From Microdochium bolleyi (Eukaryota > Ascomycota > Sordariomycetes > Xylariales > Microdochiaceae): a DNA stretch of 64,000 nucleotides. The notes beneath the pieces are model-generated. The model had not been told where the DNA came from. It did not search any database and was given only the letters and a program-made list of their open reading frames with translations. Of this stretch, positions 11,865 through 23,556 are shown piece after piece. The translations under genes and the position numbers were made by a program. The stretch is from NCBI GenBank assembly GCA_001566295.1, contig KQ964249.1, forward strand, positions 1,426,001 through 1,490,000. Direction: 5' to 3'. The first letter of the stretch is position 1. Each line of letters opens with the position of its first letter.

Positions 11865-13397
11865 ATGAGCGCCGTTCTGAGACCCTTCCAGTGGTTCTAC
11901 CACGAGTTTGGGCTTAGCAGCCTGCACGCCTCTGGCCGCAATGCCTATCTCATCATAACATCACGCACGTGCCGCATGTTCGCTTACGGCACCAACTCGC
12001 TCATCCTCGCCCTCTTCTTCGCCGAGCTCAAGTTCTCCGACTTCCGCATCGGCCTCTTCATGAGCCTGACGCTCCTCGGCGATGTATTTCTCGGCATCTG
12101 GCTGACGCTGATCGCGGACAGAGTCGGCCGGCGCCGCGTCCTGTTCCTGGGCTCCTTCCTCATGGTCATGAGCGGCTTCGTCTTCGCCGTCTTTGAGAAC
12201 TTCTGGATCCTGCTGCTAGCGGCCATCGTCGGCGTCGTCAGCGCCACAGGCGGGGACTTCGGGCCCTTCCGCGCCATCGAGGAGTCCATCCTCTCGGACC
12301 TGACGAGCCCCGCGACCCGTGCCGATGTCTTTACATGGTATGTCACGACGTCGATACTGGGGCTGTCTATCGGAAGCGAGGCGTCAGGGCGCATTATCCA
12401 CTACTTGCACGATGGCAAGGGCGGATGGTCCCTCAAGGACGCCTACCACACCATCTTTTGGATCTACACGGCCATGGGAATCATCAACGCCCTGCTCGCG
12501 CTGTTGCTCACGGACGCCTGCGAGCTCAAGCGCAAGGATGGGGCCGGCGCGTACTCCCAGGTTGCGATGCAGGATGTCATCGAGGACGAGTACGAGAACA
12601 ACAGCGACTTCGGCGCCTCGGGAGCGCAGGAAGACTCCAAGAAGTCGTTCCTCGGCAAATTGACGAGCCAGCTCTCGTCCATCTCGGCACCGACCCGGCG
12701 CGTCATGTACAAGCTCTGGATCCTGCTAGCCCTCGACTCGGTCGCGGACGGCATGGTCCCCTACTCGCTGACAAACTACTACATCGACAACAAGTTCCAC
12801 CCGGCAAAGTCCACCCTCGGCGACGTCACCTCGGTCGCGTACTTCCTGGGCTCCGTCTCGTCCATCTTCGCGGGCCCCCTGGCGCGCAAGATCGGGCTCG
12901 TCAGCACCATGGTCTTCACCCACGCGCCCTCATCCGCGGCGGTCCTGCTGTTCCCGGCTCCAGGGAGCTTCTGGGTGACGGCGGCCCTCCTGCTCGTCCG
13001 CGCCGGGCTGAACAACATGGACCAGGCGCCGCGGTCGGCGTTCATCGCGGCCGTCACAAAGGACGACGAGCGCACCGCGGTCATGGGGATCACCAACATG
13101 CTGAGGACGCTCGCGGCCATGCTGGGTCCGTCCATCACGGGCCTGCTCGCGGGGAACGACTCGTTCTGGGTCGCCTTCGTCGTGGCGGGCGCGTGCAGGC
13201 TGCTTTATGACTTTGGGCTGTACGTCATGTTCAAGAACACGCAGCTGCATCAACATGAGGAGGGCGCTGAGGGCGCGGGGGCGCAGCAACGGCAAAGGCA
13301 GAGGGACGAGGAGGAGGACATGTCGGGCGAGGAGATGGACGACTTGCCATCACCGAGCGAATTCAGTAGTGGTCGTTCCAGCCCTCGCGTGCGATGA
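11865..13397 (+). CDS. Major facilitator superfamily transporter, intronless
   Basis: A single uninterrupted frame of 510 residues. The N-terminal half has six hydrophobic segments with the MFS motif A in the 2-3 loop (ADRVGRRR, about residues 85-92). A charged central loop (about 215-275, with SQVAMQDVIEDEYENN) separates it from a second set of six segments. The C-terminal tail (about 460-510) is cytosolic and rich in Glu, Gln and Ser. The sequence FGPFRAIEESILSDL after the fourth membrane segment recalls the general-substrate transporter group of fungi, but I cannot assign a substrate. The lack of introns sets it apart from most neighbours. Start: ATG at 11865, with MSAVLRPFQWFYHEFGL ahead of the first membrane segment. 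Confidence 0.9.
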   Translation: MSAVLRPFQWFYHEFGLSSLHASGRNAYLIITSRTCRMFAYGTNSLILALFFAELKFSDFRIGLFMSLTLLGDVFLGIWLTLIADRVGRRRVLFLGSFLMVMSGFVFAVFENFWILLLAAIVGVVSATGGDFGPFRAIEESILSDLTSPATRADVFTWYVTTSILGLSIGSEASGRIIHYLHDGKGGWSLKDAYHTIFWIYTAMGIINALLALLLTDACELKRKDGAGAYSQVAMQDVIEDEYENNSDFGASGAQEDSKKSFLGKLTSQLSSISAPTRRVMYKLWILLALDSVADGMVPYSLTNYYIDNKFHPAKSTLGDVTSVAYFLGSVSSIFAGPLARKIGLVSTMVFTHAPSSAAVLLFPAPGSFWVTAALLLVRAGLNNMDQAPRSAFIAAVTKDDERTAVMGITNMLRTLAAMLGPSITGLLAGNDSFWVAFVVAGACRLLYDFGLYVMFKNTQLHQHEEGAEGAGAQQRQRQRDEEEDMSGEEMDDLPSPSEFSSGRSSPRVR

Positions 13398-13999
13398 TGC
13401 CGTAGCCTGCGGGAAGGCGTGGGGTGATTGCATGGATAATTCGATCTTGGGAGTAAGGAGGCGCCGTACACGATGCATTATGATAACAAGAGGGGAATTG
13501 CTCTTGCATATATCTCTTATATCGTCCAGGCTGGTTATTTTGGCGGATCACGTTTCGGATATGAACTTATACCTCGCATCGTCTCCTCCCTCAGGAGGGG
13601 AATCGAGGCCTACATAGGACGTCCGATTTACCATATTGCTTGAATAGGGACACATAATGACCCGGGTAGCTCCAGAATATAGAATATGGCTAAGAATCGG
13701 CCATGAAGACATCAGCAACCATAATAAACCAGACACATGTCCTCTTCCACGTCCAACCTCAACGGACGTCCTCTAACTGCCAGTCAGCCCTCGCCGTGGC
13801 TCTCCCATGGCTGCCCGTCACGGCGTGTCCAATTCGGCGTGGTCACGTTTACTCGGTCAATGGATGTGCGCGCGTGAGAGTGCCATGATTACCATTTTCT
13901 GTGGTCATAGAGCGCCCTGTGCGACACCCTCTAATTCCTTGGTGACTTCATCTCTCTACGTGAGCAATCCAGGAAGGCCCTTGCCGAAACCTGTACTTC
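13398..13999. other. Intergenic region between convergent MFS and HET genes
   Basis: The two genes converge here, so the region holds two 3' ends and should contain no promoter. It is more AT-rich than the coding DNA on either side. No gene seen. Confidence 0.5.
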
Positions 14000-15388
14000 C
14001 TACTGAGAGGCTTGAGTGTGGGTGGGATTGGGTATAGCCGAGCGCGGCGTGACAGCAAGCAGATCATCAAGAGTAACCTCGACAAAGCTCTCGTCGATGA
14101 CGATGGAGCCTGTGTCGATAGCTGCTGGTCTGGATTCGCTTGTTTCTGGTTCATCAACCTGGTCGTACCCTCCTGGAATTGGGGGTGATAAAGACGGGCC
14201 ATAGTTGAACGGCTCGGGCGGCCCGGACGAAGTAAAGTCGAAGTCGAAGTCTGGGAGCTGTGGCTGGGCCGGCAAGTTTTGCACGAGGTCTGAAGCACCA
14301 GAAGGACCTGGCCTCCCAGCTGGTTCGACAGCAACCACGTTGTCCGGTTCTGGGGGGCTGTCCGTGTAGCCGTGCAGCCGCTTCCGCCTCTTTGACTGGA
14401 GGGCCGGGCCCTTCTTGGCCTCTTCGCGTTCCTTCGCTCTGCGTTCGGCTAGTTCCATTTCAAGTGCAATGCGGCGCCGCCGCTCTGCCTCGAGCTGTTT
14501 GCGCAGCGCCTCTCCAGGACTGGAGACGACTGGGGCGGTCCTGGTCTTCCCCTGAAGCTTCTCCTCTATTGTTTCTCGGAGTTTGGCCTTTCTGAGCTCT
14601 GCAGCTTTTCGTGCTGCCTCCTCCGTCCTCCTCTCGAGCTCCCTGCGCGCCGCCTCTAACTTCAGCCTCTCGATGGCGCGCCTCCGCCCCTCGCCGTATC
14701 GGCGGGACATCTCGAAGCCGATGATCCCTTGCAGGCAATACGCCCAGTCCTCCTCGAACGTGGTCTGCCGCCCTCTCATCCACGAGAGCTTCTCCTCAAT
14801 CGTGAACTGCGAAAGCGGCAGGGTCCCCGTGAGTGCGTCCCTGCTGATCCGCGTGATAGCGTAGATCACATGCTGCAGGGACTCCTTGTCGCCCAGCTTC
14901 GTGCCATCGCCTGCGAAGAACACGACGCGGCTCGGCGCAAGCAGCTCCTGCAGTGTCCAGCCACGGGTCCACCACCGGCTGCCGACGAGGTCGTCGATGG
15001 TGACCACGTCGTGCATGTACACGTAGCACACGTGCGCGCGCTGGTACCAGAGGAACATGGCCGCGAAGGCGCCGTGCTTCTCGTCCGGGGAAGCCTTGTC
15101 GATGCAGCAGCTGTCGATCCAGCAGTGCCGCAGGCCGTCCCGCCGGATCTGGGCCAGGCAGAAGTCGACCTTGCGCCAGCCCGCGGCCTTGGCGGGCGCG
15201 CGATGCTGGGCTTGCCGCTCTGCGGTCCGGGAGAGCGCGCGCCTGTGGGAGCCGGCGATGTCCTCGTACTCGACCTCCTGCCCGTGGATCCACGTGTGCG
15301 ACAGGATGGCGTAGGGAGGGACCTTGCGGTGATCCATGTCCCGCGTCAGGCTGCACCTGCCGCTCGCGGTGACCTCGAGCAGGCGCAT
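14000..15388 (-). CDS. HET-domain (heterokaryon incompatibility) protein with coiled-coil C-terminus
   Basis: A single exon of 462 residues. The N-terminal half carries the three hallmark blocks of the HET domain: YAILSHTW (about 26-33), GLRHCWIDSCCIDK (about 86-99) and WWTRGWTLQELLAPS (about 138-152). The adjoining AYCLQGIIGFEMSRRYGEG segment is the degenerate form of the usual AYCLLGLFDVNMPLLYGEG. HET domains trigger cell death when incompatible hyphae fuse or when a partner NLR senses non-self; their fold is TIR-like. Residues about 235-340 are an Arg/Glu/Ala-rich coiled coil, and the last 120 are Pro/Asp-rich and disordered. There is no NACHT or WD40 region, so it would act as a downstream executor or with a partner. 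It starts with the usual MRLLEV. Confidence 0.92.
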   Translation of the reverse strand: MRLLEVTASGRCSLTRDMDHRKVPPYAILSHTWIHGQEVEYEDIAGSHRRALSRTAERQAQHRAPAKAAGWRKVDFCLAQIRRDGLRHCWIDSCCIDKASPDEKHGAFAAMFLWYQRAHVCYVYMHDVVTIDDLVGSRWWTRGWTLQELLAPSRVVFFAGDGTKLGDKESLQHVIYAITRISRDALTGTLPLSQFTIEEKLSWMRGRQTTFEEDWAYCLQGIIGFEMSRRYGEGRRRAIERLKLEAARRELERRTEEAARKAAELRKAKLRETIEEKLQGKTRTAPVVSSPGEALRKQLEAERRRRIALEMELAERRAKEREEAKKGPALQSKRRKRLHGYTDSPPEPDNVVAVEPAGRPGPSGASDLVQNLPAQPQLPDFDFDFTSSGPPEPFNYGPSLSPPIPGGYDQVDEPETSESRPAAIDTGSIVIDESFVEVTLDDLLAVTPRSAIPNPTHTQASQ

Positions 15389-15952
15389 CTTGAATCAGGG
15401 CGATTGCGCATTGGTCGCAGCCATGGACTCTGCTTCATGATATGAAGGAGTATATCGCCTCGTATGCTTAGGTTTGGAAGGTTGCGTCGCAGGACGAGGG
15501 AGTGAGGTGTATGCTCGTCCAGGACTCAGCCGCTTGGATCCCAAACCCCTGACATAGGGCACCACCCTGTGATGTAGCGCACCTAGGGTACGCTTACCTT
15601 ACCTTAAGGTAGACAGGCATTTCGGTGTGGGGGTCCCGACCAGTCCACTCACAAGCAGCGTCTGGTCTGCAGCCAGGTTGCTCGTGGTCAATCACATCAT
15701 AATGCCTGCATGATGGCCGTGAGCGGTCGCGGCGTCGCACATATCGTGGACCTTGAGTCTCTTTGCTGGCTTGCTCGCCCCGTTCTTCTGGTGCTGCGTT
15801 AGTGTCGTGTACACGCGCAGCTCTCTCACATCACTCGACCATTTTGGCTGCTTCACAGTTGTCACCAGATCACATGGGCAATACATGGCAGTGCAGCAAG
15901 AGCCGTCGATTATCACTTCGCAGTAGCATCGCCATTGCTGCCGTAGTTCGAA
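15389..15952. other. Intergenic region, HET promoter and 3' end of a Zn2Cys6 gene
   Basis: Both neighbours read leftwards. About 190-225 bases upstream of the HET start lie two palindromes of a type seen elsewhere in this window (see 15581-15611). No gene. Confidence 0.5.
15581..15611. promoter_or_regulatory. Paired palindromes ACCTAGGGTA and TACCTTAAGGTA upstream of the HET gene
   Basis: 15600-15611 is a perfect 12-base palindrome; 15581-15590 is a nearly palindromic relative. They lie about 190-225 bases upstream of the HET start codon. Similar sequences recur in other intergenic regions of this window. A regulatory role is inference. Confidence 0.4.
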
Positions 15953-18219
15953 CTAGGAACCGCGCACTCCGTTGCCTCCCGCGTTTCCCTTCATGATCGA
16001 CTCCATATCTACGCCCACCCACCGCATCTCCCTTGCAGGTGGTGACACAGATTGCGGAGGCGAAGCCTGCTGCTTCAGACTTTGCCTAACCCCTAGGCGC
16101 TCGACCACCTCGGCAGAGATTATATCAAAACTCTGCTTCAAGGCCACCGAGTTCTCCCAGCGCTGCCCATATTTTGCCAGTGTCGTCCCCGTCCTCTGCA
16201 GACACCGCAGGCTCCGTCCGATGCTCTCGCCCGACAGGGTGGCCGCTCCTGGCGGCAGTGATGGAGGCGGGGGTCTGCCGTACTCGCTTGGTGGCGTTGC
16301 AATTGACATGCCGGAAAGAAGGAGCTCTTCGGCATCGCGAAGGACCGCGATGAACTGGCTGGCGATGAAGAATACACGCAGAGCATCATGATAGGTATAG
16401 AAAGCACCGGCTGTACTGCTGTGAGATACGTCGTAGATCTTCTCGAGGTAGGCCAAGGAGTATTCGAATATCAGCAGACGATTGTGGTCTGTTATGTACG
16501 GCGTTCTCTCTGATGGCGCGAGGAGGAAGACGAAGCTGTAGTGGAGCTCCAAGTCGAACCATGCCCTGAACCCAGCTGGGAGCGAAGCTGGGAGCGAATC
16601 ACCCCATTCCTTCATGTCTCTGCACATTGTCCATACGAATGTTGTGGGATCCTTGAGCGGGACGGACCCGGACTGGTACAGCTCTTGGTACCAATGCGAC
16701 TGTGCCCGGCGTAATTGAAACAAGAGGAACCCGGGCTCACTGCCTGGGTGTGATTGGCCTGTTATGGATTGTCGCCGAGCAAATGAGGACGCCCGCGGCC
16801 AGGCTACGTTGATGGACCCGTGCGTGAAAGAAAAGGCCCTCGCGAAACTCATGCTTATTGCCCTGTTGCGGTATTAGCGAATCGCTTGCAAGTCGAAAGT
16901 AGCCATTGGACGATGGAGGAGTACCTACCGATCGAGTGCATATACACAGTAGAATGTCTTGCGCCTCAGGTCTAAGGCAGCTTTGTCCGTGACCTGTTCA
17001 CTTGGTGGGTCTTGGTGGTAGCCAAGATCGATGACAGCCCGACACGTGAAACCAATGAGATGCCAACTGTCGAAATGGGCCGGGTCCAGCATGGAATACT
17101 GCGTGAGGAGGATCAAAGACTGTATCTGTGATGTGTACCCAGGCATCAGAGCACGATCGGCATAGTCCATTGCCTTGGATGCAAAGTGCGTTCCACTCGA
17201 GTAGAAGTCGTCGTCCTTGACCAGGCTCTGCGCCATGGATGCTATCGCCAGGACCATGTAGACGAGCCAGAAGTCGCAGTCCCTAGGTGACCGGTCGTGT
17301 GCATAAACATGGTCCAGAGCTGCGTAGAGTACAGATTCAGGGAATGATGGGAAGAGCGAGTATATGTTAGTCATGTAGTACTGTATCGTGGCCATGATAT
17401 TGTGGCGTGGAGGTAGGCCCCAGTTCTTTGCATTCGGCAAAGTGTCATTTGATGCAGCGGCGAGGACGAGGCGAGCAAAGGTCATGTTGCTGTTCAACGA
17501 CGGCTCGAAGTCCCTGGTTGTCGCGTTGACAGATCTGCGCGAGAGACATTAGCTTTGATAGAACAGGTGAGACGAGCGAGACTGCATCTCCTTACAAAAA
17601 GCCAAACTCAGCCATGAGAGAGTTAACATCAGAGTCCTCACGCCTTCGGGCTGCCTTGCGATGAATTGCATCTCTGATCTTTGCGAGTGAATCTTTGCGG
17701 CTCGAGTCGGTCATGGCCATCGGTCCTGCTTCGGAGTCATGCCGGGCCACAGAGGCCTTTCTGAGCCGAGCAAATGCCAGTCGTCTCTCCAGCTTTTCGA
17801 CACGCAGTTCCAGGGCAGCAACGTAGCTGGTCAAAGTTCAGTCAGAATGTTCGTTACGCTGACAAGACTCGCACGGAAAAAGAATGCAGGAGCGCACCTT
17901 CGCTCTTTGCCTCGGGCAAACTGGTCGTTGGCGGCAGAGCATTCGCTTTCGCGGCCAGCCTTCTCGCACGCAGTACATGCAGGGAGCTTTCCGTCACACT
18001 ATAAGTATGGTCAGCGGAAAGTCAGCCGTCCTAGGCGGCTTTTTGTGTCATACCTTGACCTTGGCAGCACGGCCTGGCAGCACAGCAGTCAGTCAACACA
18101 TCCGAGTCAGCGCCGACGGGCGAGAGGCGTGAAGGAAGGTAGTGCTTACATCTTGAACAGGCGGACACAGGTCGAGAGACGCGCAGCAACGGATTGTCTG
18201 AGAAGCTCGAACGAGGCAT
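15953..18219 (-). CDS. Zn(II)2Cys6 transcription factor with fungal-specific TF domain
   Basis: Six exons: 18219-18150, 18073-18054 (20 bp), 17998-17898, 17826-17596, 17534-16929 and 16862-15953; 645 residues. The zinc cluster is assembled across the first three exons with Cys 21, 24, 31, 38, 41 and 50 (spacing C-x2-C-x6-C-x6-C-x2-C-x8-C), and the 20-bp exon supplies RAAKVK between Cys 24 and Cys 31. A short coiled coil (about 65-82, YVAALELRVEKLERRL) follows for dimer formation. The middle region (about 190-420) is the fungal-specific TF domain, with IDLGYHQDP and YCVYALDRAISMSFARAFS blocks. The start is the ATG at 18219; an in-frame TTG 30 bases further out is not used. Target genes are unknown. 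Such factors bind CGG half-sites. Confidence 0.9.
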
Positions 18220-20155
18220 GCTGGCCGCTCTCTGGGCCGGAAGTCCCAACGGGGATGCCCAGTGCAGGCTGTCGCGTGTTATCGGCCAGATCAGGGCTGC
18301 ATAGACGACTGAAGATGATGCAGAAGCCGCCGTGCCCGTCCCGTAGGGGGAAAGACCCTCGCAGTCTGGCCGTGGAGCCGAATAAGCACGTGGCGACAGG
18401 CAGAAGTCCTTGGTGGGGTTAGCGGGCGGCGGAAGCAGGCGCGGTGCGGCAGTTGCTCAGGGACAGTATGGCGGAGGGAACAGTGACAGTGCCCAGGGAG
18501 TGTCGTCAAAGCTGAGGGTGCTGGTCTCGATGCGAGACTGTATCGGCAGCCCTGACGCGTGGTGGTGAAGTGGGGGTTGCGGATGCGGAGGAGCCCGGAT
18601 CCATGGATGCCTGATGGCTCTCAGAGCACCGGGGCAGACTTCTAAGTTGGAACTGTCGGAGAGGGGCGCGCCTCGTGGCAGGCCACAAATACCGCCGCCC
18701 GGCCGCGCTTGTTGGCAACCATCACGACGCAAACACAGCCGACGCGAATAAGGTTACCTGAAAGTATTAGCAACCACCGGCATGTCAGGAACGCTTGCAG
18801 CACGACATCCAAAGCAAGCAGAGCTGCGCCCCTTGCAGCAGCGCCTGAGGCACACAGCACCCCGCTGATCTCCCATGCCAACCAGGAACTCGGGGCACCC
18901 ATGCCGCCCTGCCTCGCCCTGTCGCCTGCCTGCCCGCGGGATCTGTCTGATCTGGCCGCCGAGGGTGGATGTTCCCGACCAGAAATCAGGGTCCTGTCCG
19001 AGGCCCACCGCACGCGACAAACACCGGTCCGACACCTGGTCGTGAGGCGCGCCTACGGCCAACGGTAGAGCTAGCCATGACAGAAAATATGAGACGATGG
19101 CCTCCCTAGCTCGCCGTTACGAAAGCCACGGGCTCCGTCCCCATACAGTACATACAGCACATGCATCTGCATACCCGCCTCGAGCCAGCGTGCATCCCTG
19201 CTCCTTGAGCGCTCCCCGAGGACGGACGGTCGCCAGATCCACAATCTCGATCGCTCCCCTTGTTCCGGTCTGTGTTGGGCGACTGCTAGGAGATTGTTGC
19301 TGTACATATCCAGAGCCAGGACAGAGCTAAGAATAGGCAGTACTAGCCATCGTTCTCGGAATCAGCGCCGCCAGTAGAGCGAGTAAATGGGCTGTGCTAG
19401 GCACGGAGGACAATACCCAGCACGGCAAGCTTGGATTCCAGGATGAAGATCTCCGGAGGCCAGAGGCCCAATTCCAGTGGGCGCCCCTTCCGCAAGATGC
19501 CAGATGACAGCAGTACATGCCATCTCTGGCTGAGCCCGTGGGGCTGGAGTCTTGCAAATACGTCGGTGCTCGAGGTGCTGAAGGGCCGAGACGAACTTGC
19601 TTGGTGCAATGGGGAAAACCGTTGCCGCCGATGGCCTAGACAGGGGGGTCATTGTCCTGTTGAGAGATACCTAGTCCGTCCGTGTTTGGGTTGCACGTAT
19701 TCATGCCGTGCCCAAGGGACGGGGTGCCGCCTACCGTCTTGGATTCGTGATGCTCGGTCGTGTGGTGCTTAGAGCACCCATCAGCAATTCATCTCCTTGT
19801 GGTGCTGCTTTAGCTGACCTGAAGCTTCGCTGCATCGGACTCTTTGCGTGATCGGTTTGTGACGAGTTTGCGACGGGAATTGCTTGCTTGTTTCCACCTG
19901 TGGCGCCCGGCAGCTGACTTGAGCCACGCTTCGCTATCGCAATCAACAAATCCCCTCCCCCTCACTTGCACATGTACCCGGAGGCTTCCCTGGGGACTCT
20001 GGAGACCCTGCCAGCCCACCAGTCCACTATCTTTTTCAAGCAGCATCTCCGCGCCGGTGCAGCGAGCGGCATCCTCGTCGCTACGTCGCGCACGCGGCGC
20101 ATCTCTGTCTGCTCGCAAGCTCCATCCTCCTCACCCTCCGGAACGACACAACCCG
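18220..20155. other. 1.9 kb region between two divergent Zn2Cys6 genes
   Basis: Both flanking regulators point away from this region, so it must contain both promoters and 5' untranslated regions. No open frame looks coding, and no tRNA or repeat was found. Its length is typical of promoters of tightly regulated fungal genes. Confidence 0.55.
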
Positions 20156-23088
20156 ATGGACGCGTCAACAGTCTTCCGCCAGGTCGAGGGCTTCGGCGTC
20201 TTCCCACCCAGAGCCCTGCCTCAGCAGTCTCATCACATGCCCCTGCCGCAACACCGATTCAATGCCCCCTCGACCTCGCCTCACCCCGAGGATCACGACG
20301 ACGCCGATAGCCCAAACCGCATCGCACACACCCTTACAGCCTGCTGCCGATGTCGCCAGAGGAAAACGAGGTGCGACCCGGCTCTGCCCCGCTGCCTGCC
20401 ATGTGAGCGATCAGGCTCCGTTTGCGAATACTTCGACACGACCAAGGGCAAAAAGATTAGCCGGTACTATGTCGTCCGGCTCCAGGAGAAAGTTCGCGCC
20501 CTCGAGGCGGACCTCGGCCAGTTTGTCGACGAGGAAGAACTGCCGAGAAGTCACGAAGATTTTGTCGGGCCCGGCGGTCTCGTCCGGCTCAATGACTCCG
20601 ATGAGACCCCGAGATACCTGGGCCCTTCGAGCGGGATTGCCATGGTTCGCATCCTAATGGAAGAAGCGAAGCGGTACACAGATTCGAAACGAATATCAGA
20701 ACTTATACCTGAGGTCAAGAACAAGCGTCGTCCGGACGATCGGTCAGCAGAGTCCGTGGCTCCACGCTCGCGCTCCTTTACTGCCACGCAACCTGTACAG
20801 CGCAGGAAAAGCTACCCTATCGTCAGCGCTGTGCCCGCGAGTAGCCTGCCGAGCAGGCCAATAGCTGATCGGCTTGTAGAGGTCTTTCAGCAAAGAGGTA
20901 CGCTTTGCATCATCGGACTTGTTGTCCGCCAAAACTCGTCGCATGTTATTAATTTACTGCCATCTAGCTCAAATCTTCACCCCTGCCTTGCACGAAGAAA
21001 GTCTGGCTAAGATGACGGACGACGTCTTCGCCGGGAGCAAGGACCCCTTCAAGAATTTCGTCGTTCGTCTAGTCATGGCAACCAGCATGCAGAAGCTCGA
21101 CGCCCAGTATGCAGGCCTCGCAGACAGCTACTATCTCGCGGCTATAGGCTACTTTGAAGACGTCGTGCGTCCGAAAGATCTCAAGACACTTCAATGCTTG
21201 GTTTTGGTCGGGCAGTACTCCCTACTTACCCCGACTCGGACAGCGGTCTACTATGTCATTGGGCTAGCCACCAAGATATGCCAGCAGCTTGGCTTCGCAG
21301 ACGAGAAGACAATAGCGCTTGGAGCAGACGATCCCTTGACACTGGACATGCGGCGGCGTGTGAGTTGGAGTATCCGAACCATGGAGTATGGGCTCTCACA
21401 GGGCATGGGACGTCCGTGCGGGTTTGCCAAAACAGACGACAACGTGGATGTGGAGTTTTTTAACGTTGCAAAGGATGTCAACATTACAAAAGAGGGCATC
21501 CTACCGGGTCCCCCAGACGTCAAAAAGCTTGTGGCAGTTCATTTCTGCAAGATGAGAGAACTGCAAGCAGAAATCCGCAGAGTTCTGTACACAAAAAAGC
21601 CGAACGGTCCCAAAGATGATGGGCACCCATGGTTTCTGGAGTTCGAAGACCGGATGAACCGATGGCTCGAAGCATCACCAACTGACCCTGCGTGGTGCAA
21701 GCCATGGTAAGATCGCATCCATTCCCACCTGTCCTGTTGCTCTTGGCTGACGCTCTTGCAGGTTCTCTGGCAGGCTACACACCATGGTGGTCACTATGCA
21801 TCGGCCCACCCCGCAGTGCCCCAGACCATCCATTCGATCAGCTGCCAAATGTTTTGACTCGTCAGCATATGTGATTGACATCTCCAGCAAGCAGGTGATG
21901 GGAGCTGCAGTTGATATCACGTGGGTGTTCTTGCTCACGCTCTACATGGCATTGAATGCTCTGTTATGGAGTGTGACATATCCAGATATACGGCAGAACC
22001 ACGACAGGGAAGAGGTACAAAACCTCGTCAACATTGCTCTTGATATTATCGACCAGTGTGCAGACCGGTGGCCCGGAACAGCTGCGGCATCACAGCTGTA
22101 TTCGACTCTCGCCAAAGCGACGCTGGAGAGCTACAACTCGCACGAGACACCTACTATGTCCCCCTTTAACGCGTTCGAAACGCCTCCTCATCAGGGAGAC
22201 CCGTACTCTCCGCCGCCGACAGACCCAGTACATAATGGGGGAGCCAATCCGAACCAGCCCATATTCAACCCTCCCCAGTTCGGCCAGGTCTTCAACACCA
22301 TTCCTGAACAGATTACAGATTTTAGCTTTCACGGGAATGGTTTCAGGCAGCCGCAACATCCGACATTCAGGTCGAACTCGATATTTCACAACCCGGCATC
22401 AAGCGAGGGCAATGGCAGGCGTTTCAGCTACTTCCCGCCAGACTTCAACCAGATGCAGACCGATACGTCGGTTGATGAGCGACTATCCCCCATTACTGAC
22501 GTAACAGTATCGCCTCCCCTTCAATCGCCTCCACAACAGCGCCTACCGAGTCCCCCGGAGTCTATGGCAGTCGGCAGCGCCTCGAACATGAACACACCAC
22601 TTCTCAACAGTCGGATGATGGCCAGTCCAAATATGAATCAACCTCACATGTCCGCCATGACAAGGAATGGCATGCCCCCGCCTCCACAGCAACAGCAACG
22701 CCAGCCCCCGAATTTCACCATTCCGCCTGCACCGTCGCACCATCGTCCAGCAGGGCAGCAGCCACTTCCGCAAGCTACGACAGTCACGGACTGGTTCAGC
22801 CCCCCACCTCCCTTCATCACGCCATACACCGCATTTGGTGGTGTCTCTGCTAGCTTGTGGGGGGGGCCCGGGAACAGTCCCCAGCAAATCTTCCAAAGTT
22901 CTGGCGGACCGCAATTCTCTGGCTTGCCTGCAGAGAGGCAGGGCAGTCTGAGCCACGAGCAGCAGGCTGAGCTCATGGATGTCCTTGAAAACGAGGGTTT
23001 GAACGACATCGACGCATACTTGAGTATGGGGTTCAGTGGGTTCCCCAGCAACGGGGACGCGTCTCAGAATATGGGCTGGACCTCGTAG
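20156..23088 (+). CDS. Zn(II)2Cys6 transcription factor, long form
   Basis: Exons 20156-20897, 20968-21706 and 21762-23088 give 935 residues. The zinc cluster lies at Cys 63, 66, 73, 80, 83 and 90 (C-x2-C-x6-C-x6-C-x2-C-x6-C) and is followed by a basic linker and a coiled coil (about 101-125, ISRYYVVRLQEKVRALEADL). The fungal TF middle homology region spans about 270-620, with LATKICQQLGFADE, MRRRVSWSIRTMEYGLSQGMGRP and MHRPTPQCPRPSI blocks. The last 250 residues are Pro/Gln/Asn-rich, as in activation domains, and end in a conserved-looking acidic helix (ELMDVLENEGLNDIDAYLSMGF). The zinc-linker region is well conserved among Pezizomycotina in my recollection, but I cannot name the regulon. 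The start ATG at 20156 is the first in frame after a long open 5' leader. Confidence 0.9.
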
Positions 23089-23556
23089 AAGAGTTGCCTG
23101 AAGGCTACGAGAGAGCGCTTCCCAAAATATAAGTCCACAGTATGGCTACTCAAGCCCACTCTCCGCGGGAGGTCGTACATGGGCGATATAATCACAACAT
23201 TTATGGGCAATGCATCGCGTTGTTGTGATTTCACCGACTTCAATGCTACAGAGCTTCTCGTGTTTCGCAGTTACCCTTGATCTAAGTGTGAGTTGAGGCG
23301 GCGTGCGAGAATTCTTATGGCAGGTTGTCACACAATATCCCGTCGGCGCCATCCAATCCTTGCCACTTTGGCTTACCGTCTGCAATGTCCACCATGCGTT
23401 GGCTGTAGAAGATGTGACAACTTGGGGAAAGACCGGTCAGTCAATCAGTTGTCTGCCTGTTTAGCCAGCGGAAGCAATTTCATCGCTCCCAGCGAGATCA
23501 ACCCTTCTACGAGGGCGAAGCCTGACCCCGGAAGAGTGATGATGGTGTAGGTCAAC
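23089..23556. other. Short region between convergent genes
   Basis: Holds the 3' ends of the Zn2Cys6 gene (from the left) and the GFA-family gene (from the right). Nothing else seen. Confidence 0.5.

Noticed and set aside
12335..13210. A 291-codon alternative frame inside the MFS gene
   Set aside because: Arg/His/Gly-rich, no hydrophobic segments; a shadow of the real MFS frame.
14729..15445. A 238-codon plus-strand frame antisense to the HET gene
   Set aside because: Shadow of the HET coding strand, which has the diagnostic motifs.
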